Below are positions 16,562-25,699 of a stretch of 64,000 nt of DNA, piece after piece. The position numbers and the translations under genes were made by a program. The first letter of the stretch is position 1; every line of letters begins with the position of its first letter. This stretch comes from a bacterium. GTDB taxonomy: Bacteria > Zhuqueibacterota > Zhuqueibacteria > Residuimicrobiales > Residuimicrobiaceae. The stretch is taken from the NCBI GenBank assembly GCA_029565685.1, contig JAKQNR010000011.1, forward strand, positions 1 to 64,000. The letters are read 5' to 3'. Below the pieces are notes generated by a model. It was not told the DNA's origin. It searched no databases and saw only the letters and a program-made list of their open reading frames with translations.

Positions 16562-18103
16562 ATGCAGGAAAAAAATAAAATTCTGATCGGCATCGGTGCA
16601 TTGATGCTTTTTTTCCTTTTTTGCCTGGCACTATCGCACGGTGTCTCCGTCCAACTTTGGGCGGCGGATGACCAGACTTGGCTGAAGGCGGCGGATGAAG
16701 GAATTATAAGGTTGTGGACTCGACCATCGCCGTTTTATCATTTTCGACCGATATATGGCGCTTTTTTGGTGTTGCATGCCCGCCTCGGTTTAGCAACTCC
16801 TCTTGGATTCGTTTTTTCAGGTATCCTGCTGGCCGGCATCACCGCAATTCTGTCTTACAAAATTTTTAGTGAATGGCTTCAGGATAACGTCTTTGCTTTT
16901 CTCGCTGCCGTCTTTCTCACTTTTCATCCTGTACGCCATCCACATTATTTTTGGACATCAGGGCATATTGACTCGCTTTGTCTGGTTTTATGCCTTCTTT
17001 CGTTGTTTATCGGTTTAAAGTATGTTAAATCAGAGAGACGACCAGGCTGGTATCCGGCCGTCTTGGCGGTCATTGCAGCAGCAGCAACTTGGGTCAAAGA
17101 AATTGCACTGATCCTGCCGTTGCTGCTTTTTTTTGCCTTAAAACCTTGTGAACCGCGCAAGCGTCTGCAGGTTGCCTGCGCTTCTTTTATCGGCATACTA
17201 TTGGCATTGTTCATCGGCTGGTTGGTTTTGCATGGCGCAGGCAGAGCCGGCCATCTCGTCCGAAGCGCATCGTTGGCGCGATTATGGCATTATCCGGATG
17301 CTCTGTTGGGATTCTTTGGTCGTTTTGATTTGCTTATGCAAGCACGGACCAGCGGAAATTATTTGCTCGTAATAGTGCGATTGACCCTGGCTATCCTGTT
17401 TTGCTTGTTGCTTTCTACGGTTTTATATCGACAGCGGCGATCGAGATGGGCCATGCCGGCGTTTCTATTGCTGACGATTGGAGCGTTGATAGCCATCATT
17501 GATTTTGATTGTCGTGGTTTGGGCTTGGGATGCATTGGATTGGCGCTGGCTTTTGCCGGCTGCTGTAAAACAATTTTCAATCGAAAGACGAACTTGGTTT
17601 TAGTAATTTTAGTGCCCGTATTGGCATTTTGGTCGGCATCCTGGATTCATCTCGAAAAAATATGGCGTCACGCCAAGTTGTACAGCGCATCGGTGACAAA
17701 TGAGCTCGCCACACAGCGATCGTTGCACGGCGCTGAACAATGCCTGGTATTTGTCGGGCTGATAAGCGACCTGAGATATGATGTATGGCCCGTAGATGTC
17801 TCTGTGCTGGATGAGAGCGTCATGCAATGCGCTATGCTGCGCAACTATCGGCCGGGGATGAAAATAACCGTGCAAAAATTGGCAAACAATCTGTATCGCT
17901 TGCAGGCCGCGGAAGGTTCTTGCTTTTATATGCCTTGTCGGCCCATGCCGGAAATCGGCATCACGGAAGTGGAGTGCCGTGCGGGAAGGTATGTTACATC
18001 ATTGGTCTGCAAAACGGAAAGCTACTCGTACGAACCCTTTGAATGCGATTCGCCGATCTTTATACTATGGGATGGATGTGAGTTTAGAACACTCGGAAAA
18101 TAG
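16562..18103 (+). CDS. Polytopic membrane protein, GT-C glycosyltransferase-like
   Basis: 513 residues with about ten hydrophobic segments. The first loop after TM1 carries acidic WAADDQTWLKAADEG, in the place where GT-C (PMT/ArnT-like) enzymes have the catalytic Asp pair, followed by PFYHFRPIYGAFL. A soluble domain of about 150 residues follows the last TM. GT-C enzymes use lipid-linked sugars outside the inner membrane, which fits the exopolysaccharide surroundings. No closer family is recognised. It converges with the methyltransferase on the other strand. Confidence 0.5.
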   Translation: MQEKNKILIGIGALMLFFLFCLALSHGVSVQLWAADDQTWLKAADEGIIRLWTRPSPFYHFRPIYGAFLVLHARLGLATPLGFVFSGILLAGITAILSYKIFSEWLQDNVFAFLAAVFLTFHPVRHPHYFWTSGHIDSLCLVLCLLSLFIGLKYVKSERRPGWYPAVLAVIAAAATWVKEIALILPLLLFFALKPCEPRKRLQVACASFIGILLALFIGWLVLHGAGRAGHLVRSASLARLWHYPDALLGFFGRFDLLMQARTSGNYLLVIVRLTLAILFCLLLSTVLYRQRRSRWAMPAFLLLTIGALIAIIDFDCRGLGLGCIGLALAFAGCCKTIFNRKTNLVLVILVPVLAFWSASWIHLEKIWRHAKLYSASVTNELATQRSLHGAEQCLVFVGLISDLRYDVWPVDVSVLDESVMQCAMLRNYRPGMKITVQKLANNLYRLQAAEGSCFYMPCRPMPEIGITEVECRAGRYVTSLVCKTESYSYEPFECDSPIFILWDGCEFRTLGK

Positions 18104-18218
18104 TCGAGTTCTGAGCGGTACATTCCTTATCCGACCGCCCGGAGTGCCGCTGAATCGCCTCAAACGCCCTCACCTGGAATCCTCATTTTGATGACCTTGT
18201 ATCAAGGAAATACACAAT

Positions 18219-19016
18219 TCAATTTTTTTCCTTGATCAAGACAGCCCCACCACGCAGCCAGCCCGGGAAAATCTGAAAGATTTCAACTTTGAATCCTGCC
18301 GCCACGCACTCTTGTGTGAAATCTAGTTCTGTTGCAAAGGCATGAAGGAATTCGCTGTTTCGCCACAGCATATCCCCGCTTTCATAATGGATGTTTCCCC
18401 ATGTAAGAAAGGCCAAGCCCTTAATCAATCCAGTCAGGGTTTTCTTTTTCTTGATCGTCGGATCCCAATGAAATTGGCACACGACCTGGCCCTGGTCGGT
18501 GAGCGTGCGATGCATGGTTTTGAGCATGGCGATCCTTCGCTGCCGGGTGGGAACAAGTGAATAGATAGCGTGGGAAAACCAGATCACATCAAAGGAAGCT
18601 GGTGCAAGGTCAAGTTTGGCGATATCCCCCACCACCGTTTCTATGTGCAAACCGCGACGCCGGGCCTGCTCACGCGCAGCATCTGCATATTCCCTGAGAT
18701 AGTCTACGCCGCTTACTTCAAAGCCGGCCTGCGCCAGGGGAATGGCTTCGCGGCCGCCGCCGATGCCGAGCAGCAGCAAACGACCCTGCTTACTGGGCAG
18801 GCGTTCAAGCAGAGCCGCCTCCGGCGCGTACAGGCCGGAGGCGATGAATTCATCACTGCACCAATAGGCGATCGAGTCGCTCTTTTGATAGGTCTCGCGG
18901 CTGAAACGGACAAGATCATCCGGGCGCATGACCGCGACAGCCAGCGATTGAATCAGCCGGCCGAGGCGCAGACAGCCTTTACCCAAGAAATGATGCAGAG
19001 TCATACAGCAGCCCAT
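18219..19016 (-). CDS. SAM-dependent class I methyltransferase (module B)
   Basis: About 265 residues. The ATG at 19016 is preferred because the open frame further up overlaps the precursor peptide; ATG 19004 is close by. Motif I is LLLLGIGGGREAIPLAQAGF (about residues 80-99), followed by the acidic VSGVDY, VVGDIAKLDLAPASFDVIWF and SHAIYSLVP. This is a standard methyltransferase fold. The C-terminus lacks a known substrate domain. It lies 67 bases after the precursor on the same strand, so peptide methylation is a reasonable guess, but a small-molecule target is possible. Confidence 0.75.
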   Translation of the reverse strand: MGCCMTLHHFLGKGCLRLGRLIQSLAVAVMRPDDLVRFSRETYQKSDSIAYWCSDEFIASGLYAPEAALLERLPSKQGRLLLLGIGGGREAIPLAQAGFEVSGVDYLREYADAAREQARRRGLHIETVVGDIAKLDLAPASFDVIWFSHAIYSLVPTRQRRIAMLKTMHRTLTDQGQVVCQFHWDPTIKKKKTLTGLIKGLAFLTWGNIHYESGDMLWRNSEFLHAFATELDFTQECVAAGFKVEIFQIFPGWLRGGAVLIKEKN

Positions 19017-19083
19017 AGTTGTGAAAGTTAGGAATGATCCCTTGGAAAAAGCTTCCGGCGATCGATAAAGAGCAATAAAAAGA

Positions 19084-19272
19084 TCAGCTGGCGCCGCCGT
19101 CACGTCCTTGGCAGGAACCACAATTTGTGTTAATATTATCGCCGCAGCCCTGGGAATTGCCCGCGGGACCAGTCAACGCCCCGACCACTTTGCAGTTGTT
19201 GGTCAGCACCTCTTCCGGTTTGCCGCGCAAAAGCACGATCAATTCCGGTTTTTTCCACTCTTTTTTAGCCAT
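19084..19272 (-). CDS. Precursor peptide B (Cys-rich, RiPP-like)
   Basis: 62 residues. On the minus strand GGAGGAGG stands just before ATG at 19272, giving a very strong ribosome-binding site. The start codon overlaps the end of the upstream fusion gene by 8 bases. The leader W6-K28 reads WKKPELIVLLRGKPEEV up to C27-K28, sharing 15 of 23 positions with precursor A. The C-terminal part is Gly/Asn rich with Cys at 27, 43, 51 and 54 and ends GGAS. The longer open frame from 19302 lacks support. Likely the substrate of the fused radical SAM-kinase. Confidence 0.87.
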   Translation of the reverse strand: MAKKEWKKPELIVLLRGKPEEVLTNNCKVVGALTGPAGNSQGCGDNINTNCGSCQGRDGGAS

Positions 19273-21277
19273 TGGATACCTCCTCCATTGAGTGCACAGC
19301 ATTTCGTTTGTTCATCAAGCGATCTCCCTGTCGTAAAAGATCTTTGACAATCTCCACAATTTCTCCGCTTTTATCAAACTGCATGGTATAACAAGGAATG
19401 CTGCCGGCAGCGTCATTGATCAACGGGAGCGTTCTTTCCCACCAATCGGGAGTGACGACCGGACGAATCAGGCAGCCGAGCATTCGATTCCTCCGTTCCA
19501 TTTGCTCGGTGATTGGAAGGATACAGTTGTCTTGGGATTTTTCCAGAAAAAAGATCGCCCGCAACGGGGCCGAAGCCGGCGACACCATGGAAAGTTCGCC
19601 GTGGCTCCAGCTGCCGTAAACCCGCCATCCATCCGCTTGCTTTCTCAGAATATTACGATCATCACAAAGGATTTCTCCCTGGCCGGAAAAAAGTTTTATC
19701 GTGGTGGATTTGCCGGCTGTTGAATGGCCGACGAACAGCACGCCCTGGTTGCCAATGATCATGCCCGCTGAATGCAGATAGAATCCCTGATGATGGGCAA
19801 GCACCTGGCTCAGCCATAGCAGGTCCGAAGGAAAATAGGTCAAAGTGTCTCTTTTGACGGATGTGTCGAAATAGCTTTCCCGGCGGTTGAATATTTTTGC
19901 TTTCGAATAGTTCCGATTGAATACCGCGGTCTGCATGATCTTGCGTCGGCCGTCATCGTCGATGTAACATTGATGGATCCAACCATTCGGCTTTTTAAAT
20001 ACTCTCCAGGGCGGTTGATCGTAAATCAGTTCACCCAGTTCGGCAGTGGATAATCTGGGCAAGTCATGATGGATCTGAAGGTGGAGAACTTCTTCCGCCT
20101 TATGGTTTGTCAGAAATGGATCGAATCGCTCATCCAGGCTGTCGAAGGTAAACGGCCGGTCCGAATCGACCTGAATGGAAAAACCGCCGATCGAGAAAAA
20201 ACGGCGATGCTTTTTCAGCCAATTTTCGCGATAGCGTTCCGCTGCATCGGTGATGCTGCACACATAATCGACTTTGGCGGTATGCCGCCGATGTTCGAGA
20301 AAACTATAGCTCGGACACATTCGGCACACGGTGCGTTCGCGACAGGCGCCGCAGGTTGAGGCGTATTCTTCATCGCCGCGTCCGAATTCAGCCAGAGAGG
20401 GGATGAATTTTTCCCAACCCTGCATAAATGAGCCTTTGCGCAGATCATAACGAAGCTGGGGATCTTTGATCAGCGAGCAAAAGCTCATCATTCCGTACGG
20501 ATCGATGTGAAATTGATTTCTGGTGGTCAGGCAAGCCGCATAAAGGCCTTGGGACCGATCCGGAACCGCGCAACCCCTGCTTTCCAGCAGACTTTCATCA
20601 TAGCAGACGTTAGGCGGCTCCAGGGCGATGACCTTTTCGGGGGTCAAACGCTGCGCGTCGATTTCAGCGTTGCGGACAGGATCGCCGGAGGCGGATAAAA
20701 ACAGCCAGGTGGCGCCGATGCGCACTGTATCGGCCAGGCTGTGAGCCAGTTCCAGCATCTGCGGCCATTGATGGTAATTGTCGCGCATGGGAAAGGCTCG
20801 AATGGTGAACGGCGTGCCCGCTTCCCGCAGATAGGCAATCCCCTGCATCATCCGCTCATAGCCGCCGGGATGGCGGGTGATGTGATCGTAGACCTCAGCG
20901 GTGGCGCCATATAGCGAGACCTGTAAATCACAACCCTTGAGCAATTTGGCGACGGCCGGTGTGATGTACATGCCGTTAGTGAAAACAGTTAAGTAAATGG
21001 ATTTGCTTTTAATGTAGCCGGCCAATTCGACAAAATCTTCCCGCAGCATAGGCTCGCCGCCTGAGATCGACCATTCCCGCGTTCCCAGGCCGCGTGCCTG
21101 ATCGATTAGCATGATCCATTCCTGCAAGGTCAGTTCACTGGTACTGTTTTCCTTGGTATTAGGAATAACCAACCAGCAATGACGGCAGTTATTGTTGCAG
21201 CGATAGGTCAGGTCGATGTCGCCCTTGAGCGGCAGCCGCATTCCGTAGTATTGCTTGTTTTGAAAATAATCAGCCAT
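19265..21277 (-). CDS. Radical SAM/SPASM - HprK-like kinase fusion (module B)
   Basis: About 670 residues from the ATG at 21277. Residues 1-350 form a radical SAM/SPASM enzyme: CX3CX2C is CNNNCRHC (27-34), then WSISGGEPMLR and SPASM cysteines in CGACRERTVCRMC and VCSITDAAER. Residues about 357-670 are an HprK-related kinase with Walker A GHSTAGKST (about 517-525) and ILCDDRNIL (about 536-544). The kinase half is a clear paralogue of the separate gene at 8622-9536. The kinase N-terminal domain is kept too, so two whole proteins are joined. This links the two activities to a single substrate, the peptide encoded next. Confidence 0.88.
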   Translation of the reverse strand: MADYFQNKQYYGMRLPLKGDIDLTYRCNNNCRHCWLVIPNTKENSTSELTLQEWIMLIDQARGLGTREWSISGGEPMLREDFVELAGYIKSKSIYLTVFTNGMYITPAVAKLLKGCDLQVSLYGATAEVYDHITRHPGGYERMMQGIAYLREAGTPFTIRAFPMRDNYHQWPQMLELAHSLADTVRIGATWLFLSASGDPVRNAEIDAQRLTPEKVIALEPPNVCYDESLLESRGCAVPDRSQGLYAACLTTRNQFHIDPYGMMSFCSLIKDPQLRYDLRKGSFMQGWEKFIPSLAEFGRGDEEYASTCGACRERTVCRMCPSYSFLEHRRHTAKVDYVCSITDAAERYRENWLKKHRRFFSIGGFSIQVDSDRPFTFDSLDERFDPFLTNHKAEEVLHLQIHHDLPRLSTAELGELIYDQPPWRVFKKPNGWIHQCYIDDDGRRKIMQTAVFNRNYSKAKIFNRRESYFDTSVKRDTLTYFPSDLLWLSQVLAHHQGFYLHSAGMIIGNQGVLFVGHSTAGKSTTIKLFSGQGEILCDDRNILRKQADGWRVYGSWSHGELSMVSPASAPLRAIFFLEKSQDNCILPITEQMERRNRMLGCLIRPVVTPDWWERTLPLINDAAGSIPCYTMQFDKSGEIVEIVKDLLRQGDRLMNKRNAVHSMEEVSNG

Positions 21278-21501
21278 TTGGCAGTCAGCCTTTTTATGCC
21301 AGCTTAATGCTAGAGCATGCAGGTTGAGCACAACAAGCGGTTTCGCGCCACAGAAGAGAGGACATTTTGTTACACTCTACCGCTTGTGAATGCGATGTAT
21401 AATTTGTAAACAACTGCTGTAAACAATACTGGAAGAATTGCTGCGCGTCTGAGGGTTGCATTAAAAGTGGAAGGGCCGCCCATGATGCCATTCTAAACGT
21501 A

Positions 21502-21530
21502 AATATAGATAATTTAATTTTTTTTTGCAA
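21502..21530 (-). promoter_or_regulatory. Candidate promoter of module B
   Basis: On the minus strand TTGCAA (21530-21525) and TATATT (21507-21502) are spaced by exactly 17 bases within an AT-rich patch, about 220 bases upstream of the fusion gene. The -10 matches consensus at 5 of 6 positions. The -35 is weaker. Confidence 0.45.
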
Positions 21531-21891
21531 AAGAAAATTTTTCCTTTCGAGTTTATCTGGAATTGGTCGAACTGACAACTCGTGCTGAGTCTGAAGTTGT
21601 AGCGCCATCCCAACTCCTTAATAATGATAGAGGTTAGCAATTTGTGCATTTTGCTTGCAAGCGGAATGCCATAGAATCGTCTTGCGATAATTATAGTAAA
21701 TACAATATGTTTATTATTTCATTGCCTACCAATCGGCAGCGAAAGTGTAGACAAATAGCGACACATTGAAAGAAAAACTGTAAATGTTTTGTAGATTCTC
21801 AATCCAATTTTCTCGGCATTTCAGTCCACGCACGGAGGGCCTTAGTGAATAATTGATTGCGCGCCGGCTGCATTCGTTTAAAAACCTTTTC

Positions 21892-21920
21892 TTGACAATG
21901 TGCTCAAAATTCCCTATAAT
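21892..21920 (+). promoter_or_regulatory. Consensus sigma-70 promoter
   Basis: TTGACA at 21892-21897 and TATAAT at 21915-21920 are both perfect and separated by 17 bases. Transcription would start near 21927 and give a leader of about 165 bases before the YjbH-like gene at 22091. The region 21278-22090 therefore looks like a divergent control region between module B and the second exopolysaccharide operon. Confidence 0.8.
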
Positions 21921-22090
21921 TCATTTTGTTGACGAAATTTCGTCTTTCGAAGCCATACCAGAATGGTTTAATGTAAATCGCCGGGCCGTCCGGGGGGCGA
22001 TCACCATTTCCATCATTTCTTCAAACCAAAACGATACTATTCTAATTCAAGCGAGAAAAAATCCGTTGGCGAAACAGGAGGATGGGCGGT

Positions 22091-23347
22091 ATGAATAAAG
22101 CAGTGTGCGGATTTTTATGCTTGTTTCTGCTGCGGGCTGCGGTTGCGCAGCAGCCGAGCTCATTACTGCTCGAATGTGAGCAGGCGCTGGTGCATCAGGG
22201 TTTTGAAAATATCTCCCTGGCTGCTGCAGGCGAGGACACGTTGTATGTGGATTACGAGAACCGCGTTTTCCGCAACGAAGTGACTGCAGCCGGCGTAGTG
22301 CTGGCCGCTCTTAACGAAAAACTCGCGAATGTGGAGGTGGTGGCGCTGACGCCGCGCAACCGCGATCTGGCGATCTGCACCATCTATGTTCCATTGTCGG
22401 CTTATCGTGAATTCATCTCAGGCGGCCTGGAAGCCCGCGCGCTGGCGGAAGCGTTGGTTATGGATAAAGGTCATGGCGCTTTGTCGACGGCCCAGCAAAC
22501 CAGCCGTGCTGAATCCAGCTTTGGCCGCGTGGATGTAACGGTCCGCCCCGGCGTGGCTTTTCAACTGGGCAATTACGACGACCGTTTGAAAATCAATTTG
22601 AATCTGCTGCCCGAACTATCCGCCACCCTGTGGCGCGGCGGTCGGCTGCTGGTGCAGGCTCTAGTGCCGCTGCATGACGAGATCGGCCTGTATACGAATG
22701 AAGTGCGGCTGTCGCGCGCAGTGCTGAACCAGTGGCTGCGCCTGCCCGGCGATGGTTTCGCTTCTGTCAGCGTCGGCGGCTTTTATCCGGATCGCTATGG
22801 CGCAGCGGCTGAATGCGGCTATTATTTTTTCGACCGCCATGTTCACTTGGGCGCTGCGGCCGAGTACAGCGGATTTCTCCTGTATCAGGATAAAAAGTGG
22901 AACTATTCTGATCCGGGCCGGTGGACCTATCGCACGCATGCGAAATATATTTTCAGTCGAATCGATTTGATCGTCGGCGTGCAGTATGCCGAGTATCTGC
23001 ATGAGGACCACGGCTGGCAACTGGAAGCGACGCGGATCTGGGGCGATGCGGAGGTCGGCGTGTACGGGGCCAAAACCAACGTGGACCGCTTTGGCGGCGT
23101 GCGGCTGAAAATTCCATTGCCGCCGAAACGTTCGTCGCGGCCGGCGCGGTTGCGCGTGACGTCGCCCGGCTATCTGCAACTGGGCTATCAGGCCACCAAC
23201 GAGGTCTACACCATCGGCGGACCGGTGGAGACCGGCGTGACTGTATCCACGGGCCATGATTTGATGGATCTGCCCAAGCGGCTGCTGCCGGGCTATATCC
23301 GAAACAATCTGGGCTTGTGGAAGAAAGCAACGGGTTATTTGCGCTGA
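22091..23347 (+). CDS. YjbH-like outer-membrane protein, C-terminal half
   Basis: 418 residues. The ATG at 22091 is preferred because AGGAGG (22076-22081) lies nine bases upstream; ATG 22082 touches that site. Signal peptide CGFLCLFLLRAAVAQ. The segment LYVDYENRVFRNEVTAAGVV matches the conserved middle of YjbH, as do VRPGVAFQLGNYDD and later beta-strand blocks ending in the LGLWKK tail. The YjbH-like start is a separate gene 5.6 kb upstream, with module B in between. A consensus promoter precedes it. Confidence 0.6.
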   Translation: MNKAVCGFLCLFLLRAAVAQQPSSLLLECEQALVHQGFENISLAAAGEDTLYVDYENRVFRNEVTAAGVVLAALNEKLANVEVVALTPRNRDLAICTIYVPLSAYREFISGGLEARALAEALVMDKGHGALSTAQQTSRAESSFGRVDVTVRPGVAFQLGNYDDRLKINLNLLPELSATLWRGGRLLVQALVPLHDEIGLYTNEVRLSRAVLNQWLRLPGDGFASVSVGGFYPDRYGAAAECGYYFFDRHVHLGAAAEYSGFLLYQDKKWNYSDPGRWTYRTHAKYIFSRIDLIVGVQYAEYLHEDHGWQLEATRIWGDAEVGVYGAKTNVDRFGGVRLKIPLPPKRSSRPARLRVTSPGYLQLGYQATNEVYTIGGPVETGVTVSTGHDLMDLPKRLLPGYIRNNLGLWKKATGYLR

Positions 23348-23463
23348 AGGTTTTTCATTTTTAACTTTTGCGGCGGCGTTGCCGGCTCACAGCCTTGTCG
23401 CCGCCGATTTGCGCTATGGAAGATGAATTCTTTTTGCAGAGTGCGCCTGCTCGGGGGAACCGG

Positions 23464-25416
23464 ATGCATGACAGAGAAACAAAACGGCTGCTGACAGCCA
23501 TCGGCATCGATTTTCTTTTATTGCTCTTTTCCTTCTTTTCGATGCATCTTTTAGCTGAGGCTGCGTTGAAATTGACGCAGAGCTATGCCAAGCTGCTGCT
23601 CTATTTTTGCGTGGTCTGGTTTTTCACCTCCTTCTGGTTTAAGAAATTCGATCTGCGCATTTATGCCGACCGGCGGCGTTTTCTCGTCACAGAGATGAAA
23701 TTCGGCGCCGCCATGCTCTATCTGGTCTCTCTGGCCATTATTCTTTCCGGCGCCGTTCAATTTTCCCGCATTGTGGTTTTTGGCGGCCTGGCGCTGTTCA
23801 TGCTGCTGGAGATCGCCTGGCGGAATCTGTTTCCGGGCTTTTTTCCCGCCGAGCCGCCGCTGTCCGGCCGGCTGATTCTGCGCAAAGCGCCGCTGTCGGT
23901 TCGCCTCGCGCTGGCGGATTTTTTTCTGCTGGCTGTTTCATTCTACAGCGTCGATGTCTGGCACACGTCTGCGTGGAAGCTGAATGACCAGGACATTGTC
24001 ATTTTTCTGTTTCTGGCCGGCGCCTGGCTCTATATGGTCGGCGTGACCACCAAGTTCGAAAAACGGCATTATAAAAACATCTATCACGCCCTTTGGCCCT
24101 CTTTTATCACGCCGGTGCTCATGGCCGGCCTTATGTCCGTGTTGGTTTTTGCGCTGGGGCTTTTTAATTTTTCCCGCACCATCATCTTTGGTTCCATTCT
24201 GTTGTACAGTCTGTTGTCCAGCCTGCTGGGAGTTTATTATTTTTTCAAACGTCATCGATGGCCGGAGGAGGAGGATATCGATTCTCTGGACCAGGTGGTC
24301 TCCGCCTTGCGGCAGGAGGAGCTAAAGGTTCCAGCTCAGAACGGCACGGCCAACGGCGGCGGCTGCCGCCGGCTGCTGAGTGAGTCCATGCTGAAGAATG
24401 AGCCTGAACTGTTCGCTTTCATAGAGAGCCATATCCAGCTGCAGGACCTGCAGGCCAGTGAATGTCTGGCGTTCAACACCCATACTCCATATAACATCGA
24501 GATTTTAGGGAATGCCTCGCTGCGGCTGTTCGTCAACCTTCACCGGGTCAATGATTTCCGCCGGATCAATTACTATTTTCTCACAGTGCATGGCAAGCTG
24601 CAGAACGGCGGCTATTTTATCGGCTGTAAGGAGCCCATCGAGCGGGTGCGGGAGCGGTTTCAGGTAAAATATCCGGAATTGCTGGCCATGATTCTGTATT
24701 CGTTCCATTTTCTCTTTTTTCGTATTTGGCCCAAGGTGCCGGTGCTGAAGAAAATCTATTTTATCGTCACCAAAGGCCGCGGCCGGGTGCTGTCGCGCGC
24801 AGAGCTGTTCGGCCGACTGAGCTTCTGCGGATTCAAAATCGTGGCTGCCAAGACGATCCGCGACAACCTGTATTACATTGCGCAAAAGGTCAAAACGCCG
24901 TCCAGAGACATCACTCCATCCTACGGCCCATTGATCAAAATAAAAAAGATCGGCTATGGCGGACGGATCATCGAGTTGCTGAAGTTCCGCACCATGCATC
25001 CCTATTCCGAATATATTCAGGATTATGTTTTCGAGAATCACCACCTGGCCAGCGGCGGCAAGTTTCAGGACGATTTTCGCGTGACCGAATGGGGCAAGGT
25101 CATGCGCAGCCTGTGGATCGACGAACTGCCGCAGCTGTACAATTGGATCCGCGGCGACATCACCCTGGTGGGCGTGCGCGCGCTGAGCGGCCATTTTTTC
25201 AGCCTGTATCCCAAAGAGCTGCAGGAGCTGCGGGTGCAGTTCAAGCCGGGATTGATTCCGCCTTTTTATGCGGACATGCCGAAAACGCTGGACGAGATTG
25301 TGGCCTCGGAATTGGAGTATTTGCGAAAAAAGCAGATTCGGCCGTTGCGCACCGATTTGGAGTATCTGGGCAAAGCGGCGGTCAATATTATTTTCCGCGG
25401 ACAGAGGAGCGGTTAG
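23464..25416 (+). CDS. Membrane-bound sugar-phosphate transferase (Bac_transf type)
   Basis: About 650 residues from ATG 23464 (in-frame starts at 23368 and 23416). The N-terminal half has two similar blocks of several TM segments; FSRIVVFGGLALFMLLE and FSRTIIFGSILLYSLLS mark equivalent places, so it looks internally duplicated. A soluble linker follows. The C-terminal domain has the initiating-transferase signatures ELLKFRTMHPYS (about 504-515) and WIDELPQLYNWIRGDITLVG (about 551-570). The usual KR..D re-entrant helix before it is missing, and the GPRP motif reads GVRA. It probably transfers a sugar phosphate to a lipid carrier. Confidence 0.7.
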   Translation: MHDRETKRLLTAIGIDFLLLLFSFFSMHLLAEAALKLTQSYAKLLLYFCVVWFFTSFWFKKFDLRIYADRRRFLVTEMKFGAAMLYLVSLAIILSGAVQFSRIVVFGGLALFMLLEIAWRNLFPGFFPAEPPLSGRLILRKAPLSVRLALADFFLLAVSFYSVDVWHTSAWKLNDQDIVIFLFLAGAWLYMVGVTTKFEKRHYKNIYHALWPSFITPVLMAGLMSVLVFALGLFNFSRTIIFGSILLYSLLSSLLGVYYFFKRHRWPEEEDIDSLDQVVSALRQEELKVPAQNGTANGGGCRRLLSESMLKNEPELFAFIESHIQLQDLQASECLAFNTHTPYNIEILGNASLRLFVNLHRVNDFRRINYYFLTVHGKLQNGGYFIGCKEPIERVRERFQVKYPELLAMILYSFHFLFFRIWPKVPVLKKIYFIVTKGRGRVLSRAELFGRLSFCGFKIVAAKTIRDNLYYIAQKVKTPSRDITPSYGPLIKIKKIGYGGRIIELLKFRTMHPYSEYIQDYVFENHHLASGGKFQDDFRVTEWGKVMRSLWIDELPQLYNWIRGDITLVGVRALSGHFFSLYPKELQELRVQFKPGLIPPFYADMPKTLDEIVASELEYLRKKQIRPLRTDLEYLGKAAVNIIFRGQRSG

Positions 25417-25460
25417 GCGCAGGGGGAATGGTGGGTATGAACAAAATCGTGCCGCCGATG

Positions 25461-25685
25461 GGGTGTCGCTTGAAATTCACGGCGTCGCACAATTTCAACA
25501 CCCGGGGCCACGAAAACCGCGGCACCCGGGGTTAGGATTCAGCCCCCGGATGTTGCCGCGATTTTTACGGCAACTCCGGGTGTCGCTTGAAATTCACGGC
25601 GTCGCACAATTTCAACACCCGTGGTTGAAAGATCACCTCAACACCCGGGGCCACGAAAACCGTGGCACCCGGGGTTGAAGAACGC
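25461..25685. repeat. Second palindromic CACCCGGGGTTG repeat array
   Basis: This copy shares the CCGGATGTTGCCGCG...GGCAACTCCGGGTGTCGCT hairpin and the CAACACCCGGGGCCACGAAAACC and CACCCGGGGTTGA units with the array at 15290-15680. It also contains a TTCACGGCGTCGCACAATTT segment twice. The two loci flank the second half of the exopolysaccharide region and module B. Confidence 0.75.
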
Positions 25686-25699
25686 CCATTCGAGTCGCC

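Noticed and set aside
18202..18238. Inverted repeat ATCAAGGAA...TTCCTTGAT between the GT-C-like and methyltransferase genes
   Set aside because: It lies partly inside the methyltransferase coding end and has no run of T after the second arm, so I did not call a terminator.
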